A stretch of DNA of 64,000 bases from Lepidodermella squamata (GCA_047495785.1 JBLDXI010000012.1:62001-126000); one strand, 5' to 3'; shown: positions 1-12,388, numbered from the stretch's first letter. Program-made: numbers and translations. The notes: generated from the sequence alone by a model not told the origin.

Positions 1-1375
1 CCAGCGTGTCTACTTAAATGAGGATTTATGCATGGCTCAACAACTTTTTTAGATATAAATCGAGGCTAGGCTATATTGTGACTTGAATGAAACACGACGG
101 GATCAAGTGATTGATAATGTGTCATATAATTGCCATATAGGTCCACTCACTCGCATGATTAAATATCGCGGCAATGGGGTTTCGTCGTGTGCCCGGATGC
201 ATGTTCATTATTACAATATATTGTCCATGCACAAGTGCCTAGGGCTTTGCCGTTATTATTGCCAGCGATGTGATGTCTTTCTTTTTTGGTCGGGAGCACG
301 TATTTTATGAAAACGAAAAGCAGCGGAGTGGCTGTGATGACGCGGAGACGCGCATATTCAGCCGCGCTCGACCACCTCCGCGATGAATACAACCCACTTT
401 TCCGCTGGTTATTGCAAGGTCCGCTCTTCGCACTTCCGGTGTCGTCTTATTAGGATGCGCATACCACGCCATTTCCTGCTATTTCACTAGACTTATCAAT
501 CTCAGTTGATTCTTTGATATAAGAAACTCTGAGTTAAACTTATTTTGGCTCTACCGAGACGAGAACGCCACAAAACGATCTGAGAACCTGCCGAGTAGTT
601 TCGGCAACGTGGTGATAGGGAAAGTTAGCTTTGATATTTGATCGCTATAACAAGTGAGAATTGGGATTTTGCAAAATTTTAGACATCTTGATGAGATTTC
701 GATGTCACTTTAAAGATCAATTAACGACGAGTCGAGCGATATAAAAAATGGGTTGATGCTGGTCATCTGGGTTGCAGAGCAAATGGGCTTCAAAGCTTAG
801 ACGCGAAAAAAGTTAATATATTGGGCTGAAGGTCGAATATCCATCGATGTCCACCAATGGTTGTAATCCGGAATCCAGAATCATCAAATCCGGATAATGA
901 AAAATGCGCGCTTTAGAACCTTATTTTATTGCATCAATTAAAATAATAATCCCCCACTCAATAAATTCTGATGTTATGCACAGTCGAAATTTTTCAGGTT
1001 AATCTGAGGTGAGGAATTTCGTTTTGGATATTCGAAAACTTTGTTGAAACAACCTGGTGTAAGGAATGAAAGCTGATTTTCGGCTGAAACGGTTAGAAGT
1101 GAAATTAGACCTGAAGATCGATAGCCCAGCCTAATTCGGGATCGGAGCACATCGAGAAGCTTCATTTAGCTTGGAAACTGGAGTAAGCCTGGAATAAATA
1201 AAGGACATGTGAGCTTTGACAGCGCCTCATCCAATCTAGAATCTGAATCTCATCCCTGAAACACTGATTTTTTACCCGAATTTTCGATGGATAAATACGT
1301 CATTTATTTTCTGATTGGCAAACATAATTTTCGGAATCTGACAAAAAACTAGACTACGAAAAGCAGACGGAAATG
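1..1375. other. Gene-free leading segment with an old dispersed repeat
   Basis: I see no supportable gene here; the short ORFs lack signal peptides, domains or splice structure. Roughly 640-1060 resembles the segments at 31505-31800 (same orientation) and 53440-53610 (reverse orientation), as described in the repeat entry. The segment ends at the 3' end of the first receptor gene, which is on the minus strand. Confidence 0.5.
640..1060 (+). repeat. Dispersed repeat, copy 1 of 3
   Basis: By eye this copy shares ordered blocks with 31505-31800 and, inverted, with 53440-53610. The shared blocks include a GATCNAT..GAGTCGA stretch, a GTTGCWGAGMAAATGGG stretch, a TTTATTGCATCAATTAA stretch and an AATCTGANGTGAGGAATT stretch. 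The copies are diverged and have indels. No open frame is conserved between them, so I take this as an old non-coding repeat family. Boundaries are approximate. Confidence 0.5.
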
Positions 1376-3233
1376 TTAGTCACGAGTAAGGACTTTATGA
1401 CCTGTCCGCATTGTAAACAAAACTGCCGGCGTGATGCTAATAGCTGCGATGTAGACACACATGTTGAAGCGCTCGACGACCTCGGCAATAAATATCCACT
1501 GGGCCGATACGTACTCTGGGTCGTTCGAATTAGGATGCTCGTCATCTTTGACAGAGGCCGAATCACCATTATTGCTTTCCGAGGCGCTGTCACCCCGCCG
1601 ATTCGCGAACAAATCAGGGCGAATTTGAAAAATTTCTTGCAAAGCGCTGGAGACAGGGATTCGCTCCGTAGTTTTCGTCGTATCAAATTCGACGATAAAA
1701 ACCTTCCCAACAGCTAGGAAAAACTTGAAAATCTTCCCATTCGGCTTTGAAATCTGAAAATTACCGATTTAGCTGGTGGATAAATGTAAATTGGGAAGAA
1801 CTTACGTTGTACTTTACCCGAGCTTTTCGAACCAGATAGAAAATGATTGTTTCCCCTAAAAGGGCTATGACACCAATGTAGCCCATTTGCAGGTCGATGT
1901 ACAGGGTAAGAAGGGGTACATCTTCGCCAGATCGAGGAATGTCAGGCAAAATCATTCCCTGGAAAAAAAGTAAGGTTACGAAAGCCACTTTAAGGTGGAA
2001 CTCACCTGGAAAACCGAGTAAGCCAGCAAACAAGTGAATGAGATATGAACCTTCACCACCTCATCAATCTGAAGAGAATTGCTAATAAAATTGCTCTTGA
2101 AATGTCTAGAAATGTCTTACCGGGAGGAAAAAAGTCGTAATTTCTACAACGCTAATAATAATGCTCGGTAGGATGACATTGGCGTAGAAAAACATTGGTT
2201 GACGTTCGAGCAGCATTTTAAAAATTAGCTGAAAATAAATTTTGAAATTTCATTTTCTCAAATAGATGTTCCGATTACGATGTCGTAAAAAGCATCGCCG
2301 TAGTCATATCGAATATGATAGCTGACATTGGTGACTAACGTCCAGTGGCGATGGTTAGTCCAAATATTGCGTACAACGTCGAATCCATTAGAATAAAGAC
2401 CCAGCGTCATTTGGGTGCTCGGATGGGTCCAGCTTTCCATTCTTATCTCACAAACCTGAATGAACAAATTCAATCATTTCCTTTTAAGCAGGATTTGGCT
2501 AATACCTACCTGTTGATCGAATGGGAAGTCGGAAAGGTCCATTTCGCAAGTTACCGAGATCGAACCCTCAGGAAATGCTGTCACGGACCCGTTCATATGA
2601 ACAACAGCTTTAAGACTTGTTGAAGAAAATAACGAATAGCCGTCGCTCCTGGAAAAATTCTTTGAGAAAATTTCGTGAAAATTGCCTTAAAATTTATACG
2701 GAGAATTGCTGATGATAACATCAGGCATCCATATTTTCTCCAGTGGAATGACAATTTCCTGACTACAGCTATCAGGAAGTGAATCGCTCCACCTTAAGAA
2801 GTCATCGTTCCATATCTATATAAAGATTAGGTACCAGTAACAAAGGCAATTTAGTCTTACAATTGTGAAATATCCGCTCAAAATCAGCGTGTTTTCCCGT
2901 TCAACCTAATAATTAATGTTTTGTGAAAAATGAAGAAATTATGCAAATTAGGCTTACAAAATCCCGAATGTTGTACAATTTAAGGAGGACCAGGACGTCG
3001 ATCGGATTGGTTGGCTTGAGGATAGGACGAACTTCTCTGACATAGCCATGCATGATTTTTTCGTAAATCATCTTATCAGTGATGCCTGAATAATAGAGCA
3101 ACAGCTTATTTGCCAAAATATTTCTGTTCAACCAACTAGAATTGCAGTCCTTTTTGGGGTTGACACTGAATTTTCCGGCGCTGGCTACAACTGATACAAC
3201 TTTCCCCGCAAGTAGCAGAAATAGTAAAAGCAT
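1376..3233 (-). CDS. Cys-loop ligand-gated ion channel, copy B (484 aa, 9 exons)
   Basis: Pentameric receptor subunit of the nicotinic/GABA-A superfamily. Exons (plus coordinates, transcribed right to left): 2958-3233, 2861-2905, 2700-2815, 2510-2648, 2279-2455, 2121-2228, 2006-2068, 1806-1958, 1376-1753. All introns are GT-AG and all phases close to 484 aa. There is a hydrophobic leader at residues 1-20. The signature loop is C180-x13-C194 (CEMDLSDFPFDQQVC). M1 is at about 261-287, M2 at 291-312, M3 at 320-348 and M4 at 455-475. M2 keeps the 9' Leu but has Val instead of Glu at -1' and His at 2'. I see no vicinal cysteine pair in loop C. The exon pattern matches the neighbour at 3519-5381 except that one intron is absent. 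Ligand and ion selectivity are unknown. Confidence 0.88.
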
Positions 3234-3518
3234 TTCTATGTTAAGAAATGTTTTGGATGGAATACCGGATGAAGCTGAAAATTAGTCCTGGAATAAAATT
3301 AATGCCGATATTTAAATCAATTGAGTGTCGCTGTTTGCTCAAGGCAAACAAATCCCACCTAAATCAGCGGTTCTTAATTTTCTCACCTGGATAGTCAAAC
3401 AAACAGTTATAAGTATGCATAGCTATTTTTATTTTCACCAATACAGGACAAATTTACAACGACTTTCCGATTATAGAATTCATTGATTTCTTCAATCGAT
3501 TTTATAAGGGTGGGCCGT

Positions 3519-5381
3519 TCACAGGGTTTTATCAGGGTCTTTAATATTGGCCATGATAATAGGCGTGATGAAGACTGCCGTTAGATACAGGCACATGTTA
3601 AGACGCTCGACTACTTCAGCCATAAAATTCCACTTCTCCCGATTTATTTCAAGATGGCGATGATGCCGGCCGAGATTCAGAGTCGAATCGATATCGCCAC
3701 CATTACTGGGACTGTCTGCTGCTTCGTTCGTCCGAGATTTCGAGGCACTGGTGATAACTATTTCAGGAGGGGACACTTTTGCACGCCTGGAAGAACTGAT
3801 TACAGCTGCTTCAGGCGCATCGAATTCAACCATCATCAACCGACCGGCCCAAAGCATAATCTTGAAAAACGTTTCATTCGGTATTTTCACCTAGAAATTG
3901 AATATTATTTCGGTAAAATTCGGGTTTTGTGCACTATTACTTGGTGGATTGTTCGAGAGCGTCGGACAAAGGTGAAAACGATGCATTCCATCAGAAGAGC
4001 AATCAATCCAATGTAAGCCATCTAAAAGGCATTATTTCTCCAGTAATCGAATAGATTGAAAATTTCCTCACCTGTAAATTTATGTAGATGATAAGGATCG
4101 GAATGTCTGAACCAGCTTTCGGTAGATCAGGGAGAATCATCGCCTAAAACACGGAAATTTCGGAAAAAAATGAATCTAATGAAATGATTGAAGACCTGAA
4201 ACAGAGAATAAGCCAAAAGGCAGGTGAAGGAGATGTGAATTTTCACGACGTCATGAACCTGAAAGTTAACTAGGTCATGACCTTGGATTTCATTTTCCAG
4301 CCGAAAGGTTACCGGTAGGAAGAAGGTAACCATTTCTACGATGCTGATAACCGCGCTTGGTATGATAACATGGACGTAGAAAAACATTGGATGCCTTTGA
4401 AGCAGCATATTAAAGGACAGCTTTACATGAAAAAATTCGAAAAAATTGATGAATTTTAAATAAAATCATACAATGTCGTAGGTTCCATCGCCGTAGTTTA
4501 AACGGCTGAAACTAGTTGAATATTTCTCGATCGCCCAGTAGTTATTTTCCGTCCAATCGTTGCCTTCGATCATTGCGAAGCCATCTTCGAAAAATGACAG
4601 TGATAACTGATGCGATTTTAAGGTGGAACTCTCCAGCCGAATCGAACAAATCTTGGAAAAAATTCAATATTTTTCGCTTACATTTTTTCAGAATATTTTA
4701 TGAAACCTGTTGATCTACTGGAAAGTTCCTTAGGTCCATCTCACACGTGACCGATATCGCACCCTCGGGGAAGAATGTTACCAAACCAGTTCTGGCAATC
4801 GAAACCTTCAAAGCTTCCTGGTTGAAAATTTCAGCGCCCATGTCTCTGGATTAAATTGAATAAAAAATCTTTTATGGGTGGAAATTTAATTACGGTGAAT
4901 TGCTGATTATCATATCAGGCCTCCAGACTTGAGTCATAGGAACGACAATGATGCGTTGACAGCTGTTCGGCAATTTGTCCTCCCATCGCAGGTGCTTATC
5001 GACCCATCGCTGATATTTAGCCACATGTTAAAATCAAATCCTTAATCCTTACCAGGAAAAAGCCTCACCAATGTGAAGTAACCATGCACTTCTAACAAGC
5101 TGATTCTTTCAATCTTAAGGGAAGAAATTGAAAGCGATGAAAGCTGAACCCTGAATTCTTACGAATGCGCGAATTCCGTAAAGCTTTAAAATGACAGTTG
5201 CGTTTAAATTATCGAACTGATTGTCCATAGGTGGTACATCCTTTTCGTAGTCCCTCATAATAGTTTCGTAGATGTCTTTGTCGCTAATGCTAGTGTTACA
5301 GCTTGAAGTAAAATTGACCGAAAAACATGGCTGAAACGTTAACAGAAAAAGCCAACAAAATTTCCAGGATAATCGAGACAT
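3519..5381 (-). CDS. Cys-loop ligand-gated ion channel, copy A (464 aa, 10 exons)
   Basis: Tandem paralogue of the gene just downstream. Exons: 5163-5381, 5069-5113, 4894-5009, 4707-4845, 4472-4651, 4313-4420, 4196-4258, 4072-4143, 3941-4021, 3519-3890. All are GT-AG with introns of about 45-60 nt, and phases close to 464 aa. The signal peptide is residues 1-22. The Cys-loop is C161-x13-C175 (CEMDLRNFPVDQQIC). M1 spans about 243-269, M2 274-295, M3 303-330 and M4 438-458, with a Ser/charged M3-M4 loop of about 90 residues. The M1-M2 linker is very short and lacks the usual GEK; pore residues match copy B (-1' Val, 2' His, 9' Leu). Exons 3, 4, 6 and 7 have the same lengths as in copy B, which supports both models. 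The family is certain; the agonist cannot be read from sequence. Confidence 0.9.
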
Positions 5382-5609
5382 TTTTCCAATTAAATCGTTG
5401 GTTTGAGAGACGACTTACACCCTGTCAAATTATTCATAAGAGGCTTTCGGTAAATAAACCTTGAGAGGCGCTCTCACTGATAAACTGAAGAGTTTTCAAC
5501 AAGTTGGCATTTTATTAAATCAATATATAAGATTCTCGATATAAAAAAGCAGGACCTTGCCAGGTCTTTCAGATATCACGGGTACGAAATCCAGTACTCC
5601 ATCCAGTTT
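5382..5609. other. Short intergenic spacer
   Basis: The spacer separates the receptor pair from the cadherin gene 3' end. An AT-rich stretch with minus-strand polyadenylation-like TTTATT motifs lies at about 5512-5520. I see nothing else. Confidence 0.4.
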
Positions 5610-8600
5610 TCACATCTTCCAAGATCTATACTGGTGCTGCGGGACGTGTTTGATGTTACTAAATTGAAAAAGAATATGTGAAAAAATTAAAAAATTGAAA
5701 AAGAAATTTACTCGATAATTCCGTCCATTTTAGCCCGATTTTGGACATATTTGGCAAGACCCCATGCAGCGCCAGCTAAGGCCAAAGCTCCGAGCAAAGA
5801 GCCAACAATTGCTCCAATTTCTGAAAAATAATTCCTGAAAAATCCGCCCTAATTAAAAATCTAAAAATTACGCTCAGGCGAGAGAAGATCTCCCTCAGCA
5901 GCAACAGTCGTAGCTCGATCTGGATCATCGGGCCTAGTCGTCCTCGGCTTCGGAGTAGTTGTGGACGATGTCGAGGTGTACCCGATGATGACTGTCAACG
6001 TACCCGTTGTCGTATAGTACCCATTCGAGCAAAACACCGCGACGTAGTAGTAAGGCTGAGCGTTATAAGAGAACTGGGCGTTAGCTGTTGTAGTAATAAC
6101 CCCGGTTGTCGGACTAATCGCGAAGTTGCCCCGCCCACTGCCGGGCAGTACATCCATGTCGTAGGTCAGCCCACGACCGTCAGGGTCCGTGCATTTCGTG
6201 CTGAACAAACTGCCACCCGTTATTCCGGTTTGAGTCTCCCTAACATTTGTCAAACTCGGTAAGTTCGTTATAATAGGAACGGATGGGTCGTCGATGATGC
6301 TGACGGTCAAGGTGAAGGTAGATTTGATGTTCAATTGATCAACCATAGTGCATATGATCGTGTAAACTGGGGCGGTTTGGTAGTTGAACTTCGGATTGTC
6401 CACATTTTTTATTACTGAAAAAAATTCAAAGAAAATTTAAAAAAAATCAAAATTTCAGTTTTTTTAATTTTTTTTTAAATTTTAACGTGACAGAAAATAG
6501 TTTTAAATTTTTCAAAAATGTTACTAAATAAAACCAAGTTTAAATTAAATTTCAAAATTAAATTTCAAAATTTCAAAAACTTGAAATTTTAATTTTAATT
6601 CAATTTTTTTATTAAATTTGAATTTCTTCAGGCTCTATAATAAAACTTACGTCCTTTCACGACTTGGAATTTGTCGTAGGCGGCTGGTTGGATATCAGTC
6701 AAGGCATAATTGATCACAAGCGAACTATTGTCCTTCGCCCTAAGATCCCATAAAGTTAAGCTGGTTGTCGTATTTTCATGAATCGTAACCGTCGCTGTAG
6801 TTTGATTGACCCAAGGCCCACCCGCTATCGGGATAATATTGATGATAACCTGCCCAGTTATTGTCGGGTCAATTGTATTGTGAGCCGTGAAAACCACAGA
6901 GTAAGACGGCTGCAGACCGTAGGCGAATTGCGGGTTGTTGTAATAGCCGACGGTTTTTGTCGCCGAGTTGTAGTAAATCTTACTACTCCCAGATCCAGGC
7001 GTTATGCCAACGTAATTAATCGTAACAGGGAATGGGACATTATTCGGATCTATCGCTCCAACAGTCATCAAATCCGTCGGTCCGAAGTACACGTCCTCCC
7101 TAACGTTGATGATAGTTGGCAACGAGGTCCATTGCGCGGGCTTGTAGACGCGATCGATTATGACTGTTAGGGTGATGGTCGAGGTTGGGACAGTTTTTTG
7201 ATCGGAGACCTCGACGCATATTTCATATTGCGAATACAAAGTCCAATTAAACATGGGCTTAGTTGTTGCAAAAGACGAGTTGTACTCCAATACTATAATT
7301 ATATCGAAAATCAATGAATTAATTACGAAATATTTCATCAACCCACCATTGTTGGCACTACTCAATCGAAAAGCGCTGTTCTTAATCGGGCGGTAGTCAA
7401 CTATGGTGTAGTAGCATTGATCGCTTTCACGGTCATAACAGGCAAATGTCCAAATGAAACCCTGGCCGGTCGCATCTTCGCGAATGTGAGTCGGAACAGT
7501 CAAACCAGGCGGGGCTGGGCTCGTGAAGACTGGCGCGGTTTGATTCCTGGCTATTTGAACCACCAAGGTATTCGACGAAGTTTGCGACGTTAGAGAGTAA
7601 CCCGCTGGCGGGTAGTCGATTACGCAGAAGACCAAGGTATAAGTCGGCTGGGTGACGTAGTTGAACGTATTCGGGAACGCCAAATTTGTTTTAATTACTA
7701 AAATTTCAAATTTCGTGAGAATTTAATAATTGGAAGGATTTATCAAACTCACTGCCAAGAATAGGATCGACGTAAAATTCATTTGTAGGGCTGTAATACG
7801 ACGAGGCGCAAGTTCCTAATGCCGTATTTTTGAAAAATATTTGCCGGTTGTCATTTTCTCGATCTGCTGTGGATAGCGTCCAGATCGTGATGTAGCCAGT
7901 GATAGCTTCAGAAATCCAAGTCATATTCTTAAGGGGAGAAATTGAAATTTTAAAACAAAAATATAGAAAACCCATCGACGGAACCAACTTATTTGTTGGC
8001 TCAACTAACGCCAGAAAATGAAATGAACTTTCAATTAATTAATAAAAAAATTAGGGCGGGTTAGGAATTCTTTGAAAATTAGGAAAATGTTTAACGATTT
8101 TGAAATAATTAGGGCTTGACACGTGGACACCCTAAATTTAGGGTTCCAGAACTAGGCCATTCCCAAAATATGGGCTTTCGAGGTTTAGAGTTCTCTAGAG
8201 TCAACATATTTCATCCCAATTTTACACATATTATTTTGCACTATTATCCGGAATTTTATGAGTTTTACTTCAGTCTGCAGAGCCGGTATCGATTTCACAA
8301 ATCAGTGATTTTTTCGATATCAGAATTATTGGAAACAAATTAATAGTAAAAGTTTAAAAAAAAATCGCAAAGGCCAAAACCCGAGACAAAGGATGCTCAA
8401 CTTCAGTGCTGAAGCCTCGATATTCAGGCCAAAAACCATTCATAGCTTCTATTAATTTTCTAAATTTGGTTCCGCTGAAATTGAATCTCAATAAAGGCTG
8501 ATGACTCACTGGAAGATTTGTGAAATAGGGTGCCGAATTGACTCGCTGAATGTAGATAATCACAGTGGCACTGACAGTGTGCTCGGGCGTGTAAGCGACC

Positions 8601-10613
8601 ACAGTTTGATAGATTGTAGGACATAGCGTGCTGTTAAACATCGGCAGGCGGCCTCGATTAGGATTCGCCGAAATCGCTAACAAAAATCATTGCTATCATT
8701 CAGGTCACCTTAAATAAATTCTATTTACTCGCTGACGCTGAGGCAGAAGCGACGGTCGATGATTGGGCCGTAATTTCCCACATGGAGTTATTAGCCGCGA
8801 AGCTTTGCTCGGTTAGGACGAACGTTAAGGCAGGCCAGCCGACTTCCTTAGTAGCTGTCACGGCAAAAGTCCACGCAGTTGCAGTTTCCGGGATAATTTG
8901 GTACTGAAAAATCAAAATTTCTTAATTTCCTATAATAAAATCAGCATTCATCTTACAGCTGGTGCGACTAGGATTGGTGGATCCTCGCAGTCCAATATAC
9001 TAACGGTCATGGTAAAAGTCGGCGGTACCATTACTGATAATGGGTCGGCGACTACGACAGTCAGGGTGTAAGTCGGCCGAGTCGTCCAATCGAAGGGCCA
9101 TTGGATGGTTGGCTTCAGCCATTGCCGCATTGAATCGTAACAAATCGCTGAATTCATCTATAAGATCTACCTTAATTCAATCGAAAAATCACTCACCACT
9201 TCCTGTCATGTAAAAAGCGGCATGAGTCGCCGGTGACATTCCGGTGTAAGTGTAAGTGAATAGCTTGTTCCCATTCGGACTCGTTACCCCAGTTATGTTG
9301 TAGACACATTGACTGTCAGACACATTTTCGCGAATGAAAACAGTGGTAGAGACTGGAGATAGGATTGGTTGGTAGATTCTCTGAATAATATTGACTATCA
9401 GCGATGTCTGATAAAAAAAATCAATTAGGTACATCGAATCATCGGACATAATCATACTGAAATTGTGTAGATATCAGGATTTGTCGCGACTTTATTCGTA
9501 AACCATAGGGTTATGTTGTACTGGGGTGTCTTGGCATAGCTCAGAGTAGTCGCGACAACGTTAACGTCCAAAGCAAGGCCTGAACATTGGATGTTACTCG
9601 GCGGGGCGGGATTGCACGTGCCAGCGCCTTGTTGAATGAAGTAAAGAAAACCGGTACCAGGATTGACCGGCGGGCTGATACTAATAACCTTCCAGCTGAT
9701 CGTATTAGTCGCAATGTAATTCGGCACATAGGTTTGCATTCGAAATATTTGCGTCACGCCTGTTGTGCCTTCGATAACAGAAATCGTGGAGGGTAAATTG
9801 ACCCAAATAGGGACATCTGGGGTGTTTCGAATGTTGATGGTATAGGTCGCCGATGAAACAAGCCCGCCGCCGTCTGTTGCTGTGACTACTATTCGGAGAT
9901 TAGGCGAGGCCGCGCCTTGGTTGTACCACCAGATGTAGGAGAAGATATCGAGACACATTGCTTTATTCAGGCCGCAGCGGTTAACGTCGAAGCGAAGCAT
10001 CGAGCCGTTGTTCGTTTGACCGACAAAGCTCCATTGGTCGAAGTAGAAAGCCGATGGTATGACACTAATCCAACCAGTGCTAGTCTGACCTTCAACTTTC
10101 TGGAAAAATCTTGATAAATTTCCTGAAAATAAAAAATTCGAAATTTTTACCATAACGTTGAGGACAAAAGTTTTGAAAGTTGTGTTGAAAATGTCCGGGT
10201 CGAAAACTGAAACGTCGGAAACACCGCCGTAGAAATCAGATGAGCTGCCGTCGTATTGGTAAATGTTGACAGTTTGGCCTGGATTTCGAAAAATTGGCCA
10301 TTCGTCTGATCGAGAATTTAAATCATTTTCTCTCATTGTATTTAATCAACAATGGCTTACTGCAGTCTAGAACATGGAGGGTTAGGTTGACTAACGCCCT
10401 GCTGTTGCAAGAACCGCAGCCAATTGTTCGAATTTGCGTTCGTATCTGGTACGTGAAATTCGTCGCCGATGTCAGTTCGTAATCAAGAACACCGTTAGGG
10501 TTGCTGGCCATCAGCGCGACTTTGAAAATTTCGAATAAAAAATGGATAAATGGATTATGTTCTTCGGAAAACGGAATCAATTTTCGAAATTCTTCAGTAT
10601 TTAGGGTTTTCAT
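5610..10613 (-). CDS. Cadherin-repeat single-pass membrane protein (about 1220 aa, 13 exons)
   Basis: Likely cell-adhesion protein. Exons: 10361-10613, 10151-10305, 9458-10099, 9197-9407, 8957-9147, 8729-8903, 8510-8676, 7753-7927, 7347-7697, 6651-7292, 5872-6414, 5712-5820, 5610-5658. All splice phases close to 1220 codons. The ectodomain is a chain of about 9-10 cadherin-like repeats. Recurrent strand-A xEx motifs (IREN, VRED, IRED, VRET), DRE/DPD/DPN calcium-type motifs and [TS]YT[LI] strand motifs are visible. A Thr/Pro-rich stalk precedes a membrane segment at residues 1170-1191 and a tail of about 27 residues. No laminin-G or EGF modules are seen, and the tail has no obvious catenin-binding segment. 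The model begins at a Met without a signal peptide, after an in-frame stop and a possible TTAG acceptor, so 5' exons are probably missing. One intron (7928-8509) is long. Confidence 0.82.
7928..8509 (-). other. Long intron of the cadherin gene
   Basis: At 582 nt it is about ten times the usual intron length in this window. It is bounded by GT (GTGAGT on the minus strand) and AG, and joins two halves of one cadherin repeat in frame. The plus-strand reading frame inside it has no recognisable features. I see no repeat or RNA gene in it. Confidence 0.6.
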
Positions 10614-11015
10614 AAAATTTTGTAAGGGCTAAGTTTGAGGATCCAGCCTTAGATTTCTCCACATTTTGTCTTTTCGAATTTTACCTCTTAAAAATGAATT
10701 TTTCTTTAATTGGAAAATTAACCAAGCCTAACGCATAACCAATATCTAGATTCAATTGTATTTCGGGGCTACATTACATCAGTTCAGGATCAGTTTACAA
10801 GCCGAAATTTTTTCGGATTATTTTAATCGTCTCGGAAGCCAACATTGAAAATTTGTTTACATACTTGAAAGGGGCCAGGTAGCTAAAATGAAACCTCATT
10901 ATCTATCAAGAAAAGGCAAGATTCAGATTTCAAATCACAAATTTAGCTGGGGCCTCAATTTAAGTGTTTTAAATAATATTTCAATTTAATTTGTAATCTC
11001 GGAAATTTGCTTTCA
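10614..11015. other. Spacer upstream of cadherin model
   Basis: No convincing exon seen. The missing 5' end of the cadherin gene (signal peptide) may lie here or further upstream. A minus-strand Met reading frame around 10780-10900 has no hydrophobic leader and is not supported. Confidence 0.35.
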
Positions 11016-11882
11016 TTAAAGAAATTCTGATAGCATACATTGGCAAACCGTTGGAGTTAGCATCTGGCCATTAGGATAGCCACACCAGCCGTTTTGGCTG
11101 CATTGATCGCAAGTTCCGGTTCCGGTCCAGACGCCGAACCCCAGATTACCGCAGCCGCAGCAGTGCGAACAGCCGAAACAAGGATCGTAGCAACAATTCC
11201 ACCACCACGGGTCCGTCACTCGGCTAAAATAACACGGCTTTCCTCCTTAACATTTCGACTATAGTTCTAAAAGAATTTTACCATGAACAGTTACAAGCGC
11301 CACAAGCACCGCAACCACCTGCGTTATCGCATGAATTGTAAGTCGTGACGTCGAAAACATTAGCCTGGGGTCCAGCTGGGACTACAGTCCTGGAAATAGG
11401 GTTAAAATAATGGACTAAGGCCACCAATGAATTTTTTAGGAAATCAACCTGCATGTGGCTGTGTTGACCCAAATTTGCCACGGGTTCAACATGTAGCCGT
11501 AACCTTTGATTGAAACATTGTAGACAGCGAGGAAAAGCGACGAATTTTGGCATTCGTAAATAAACGACTCGCGTGTTATCGGCTCCTCAAAATTCATCTC
11601 AGTCCACGTTAGATTCAGGTTAGGCTCTGATATAATCGGGTTGTAAGGAACACGCCCAGCTTCTGGACACCCTGACGGCGGGACGCAGGGCCCGAAAAGC
11701 GTGTCGCCGCCGAAATTATTGCGACACACGCCATTTTTACCTGGCCCGGGCGCCAGGCAGCCAACGCCGCCTCCACTGCCGTTGTTGCCAGCACAACTGC
11801 AACCTTGGCCGGAGATTTCGTGAAGAATCAGCAGATTCGCGAAAAGTAACAGAAAAAACAGGCCGCCATACTTGGGAAACAT
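11016..11882 (-). CDS. Cysteine/glycine-rich secreted protein (249 aa, 3 exons)
   Basis: Not recognised as a named family. Exons: 11449-11882, 11282-11389, 11016-11223; introns are GT-AG, 59 and 58 nt, and phases close to 249 aa. There is a clear signal peptide (residues 1-25, Leu/Phe-rich, cut near SGQ). The mature protein starts with a CxC..GxxGxGGG Cys/Gly segment. A Cys-poor beta-rich middle part with N-glycosylation sequons follows, then a C-terminal block dense in Cys, including CGACGACNC, CC and CCGCG runs. The pairing of many cysteines suggests a disulfide-stabilised extracellular or structural protein. It stands apart from the cysteine-free small secreted genes that begin about 200 bp away. 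Confidence 0.75.
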
Positions 11883-12088
11883 TTTCTCTAGCTATAAATG
11901 AATGAATGACGATATCGTAGAAAAATTCAGCGTTTCTATAGCTGTCGACGTTGATGCACCCACACAGTAGCAGTAGGCGTGGGTCATTTTTGCACATTTT
12001 ATTCACTAAAATTCAAAGGCTATTCAAAGTTACGTCAATGGTATAGAACTTAGAAAAGCTATTCAAACGCCATTTTATCGTTATTTTT

Positions 12089-12388
12089 CTAGGCCGAGCG
12101 AACTTTGTAAGGACGCCCGTTGATGAATCGAATTCGAGGCGTTTCCGCATCGACATCGCTCCGTTTGTCGTCGGAGAATAGGTCAGAGTTCAACATATAA
12201 GAGTGAACATCGTCATCAGCGTCGACTTCTCGGTTGTAGTTTCGCTTGTAGTCCGTGAACAAATCATCGGCGTTGAGCATGTAGCCGTGAACGTCGTCTT
12301 CGGCATCGACTGGCCGCGGGTCGGCTCGAACTACAACGGCAAACATGATGAGCCCAATAATCATTGCGCTGTTCATTTTCTGGTTCAA
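12089..12388 (-). CDS. Small secreted precursor, N-G-R C-terminal group, two internal repeats (99 aa)
   Basis: The signal peptide covers about residues 1-22 (MIIGLIMFAVVVRA). The mature part has two near-identical repeats, DDVHGYMLNADDLF and DDVHSYMLNSDLF, each ending in a dibasic KR. The C-terminus is INGRPYKVRSA. There is no cysteine. The repeat-plus-dibasic layout is typical of a prohormone whose copies are excised by convertases; that role is inferred. Relatives by the C-terminal N-G-[RK] motif are at 34415, 50082, 51300 and 54509. Single exon; the chosen Met is the first of two near the hydrophobic core. Confidence 0.82.
   Translation of the reverse strand: MNQKMNSAMIIGLIMFAVVVRADPRPVDAEDDVHGYMLNADDLFTDYKRNYNREVDADDDVHSYMLNSDLFSDDKRSDVDAETPRIRFINGRPYKVRSA

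Noticed and set aside
8116-8343. Plus-strand 75-aa frame
   Set aside because: Inside the long intron of the cadherin gene, no features.
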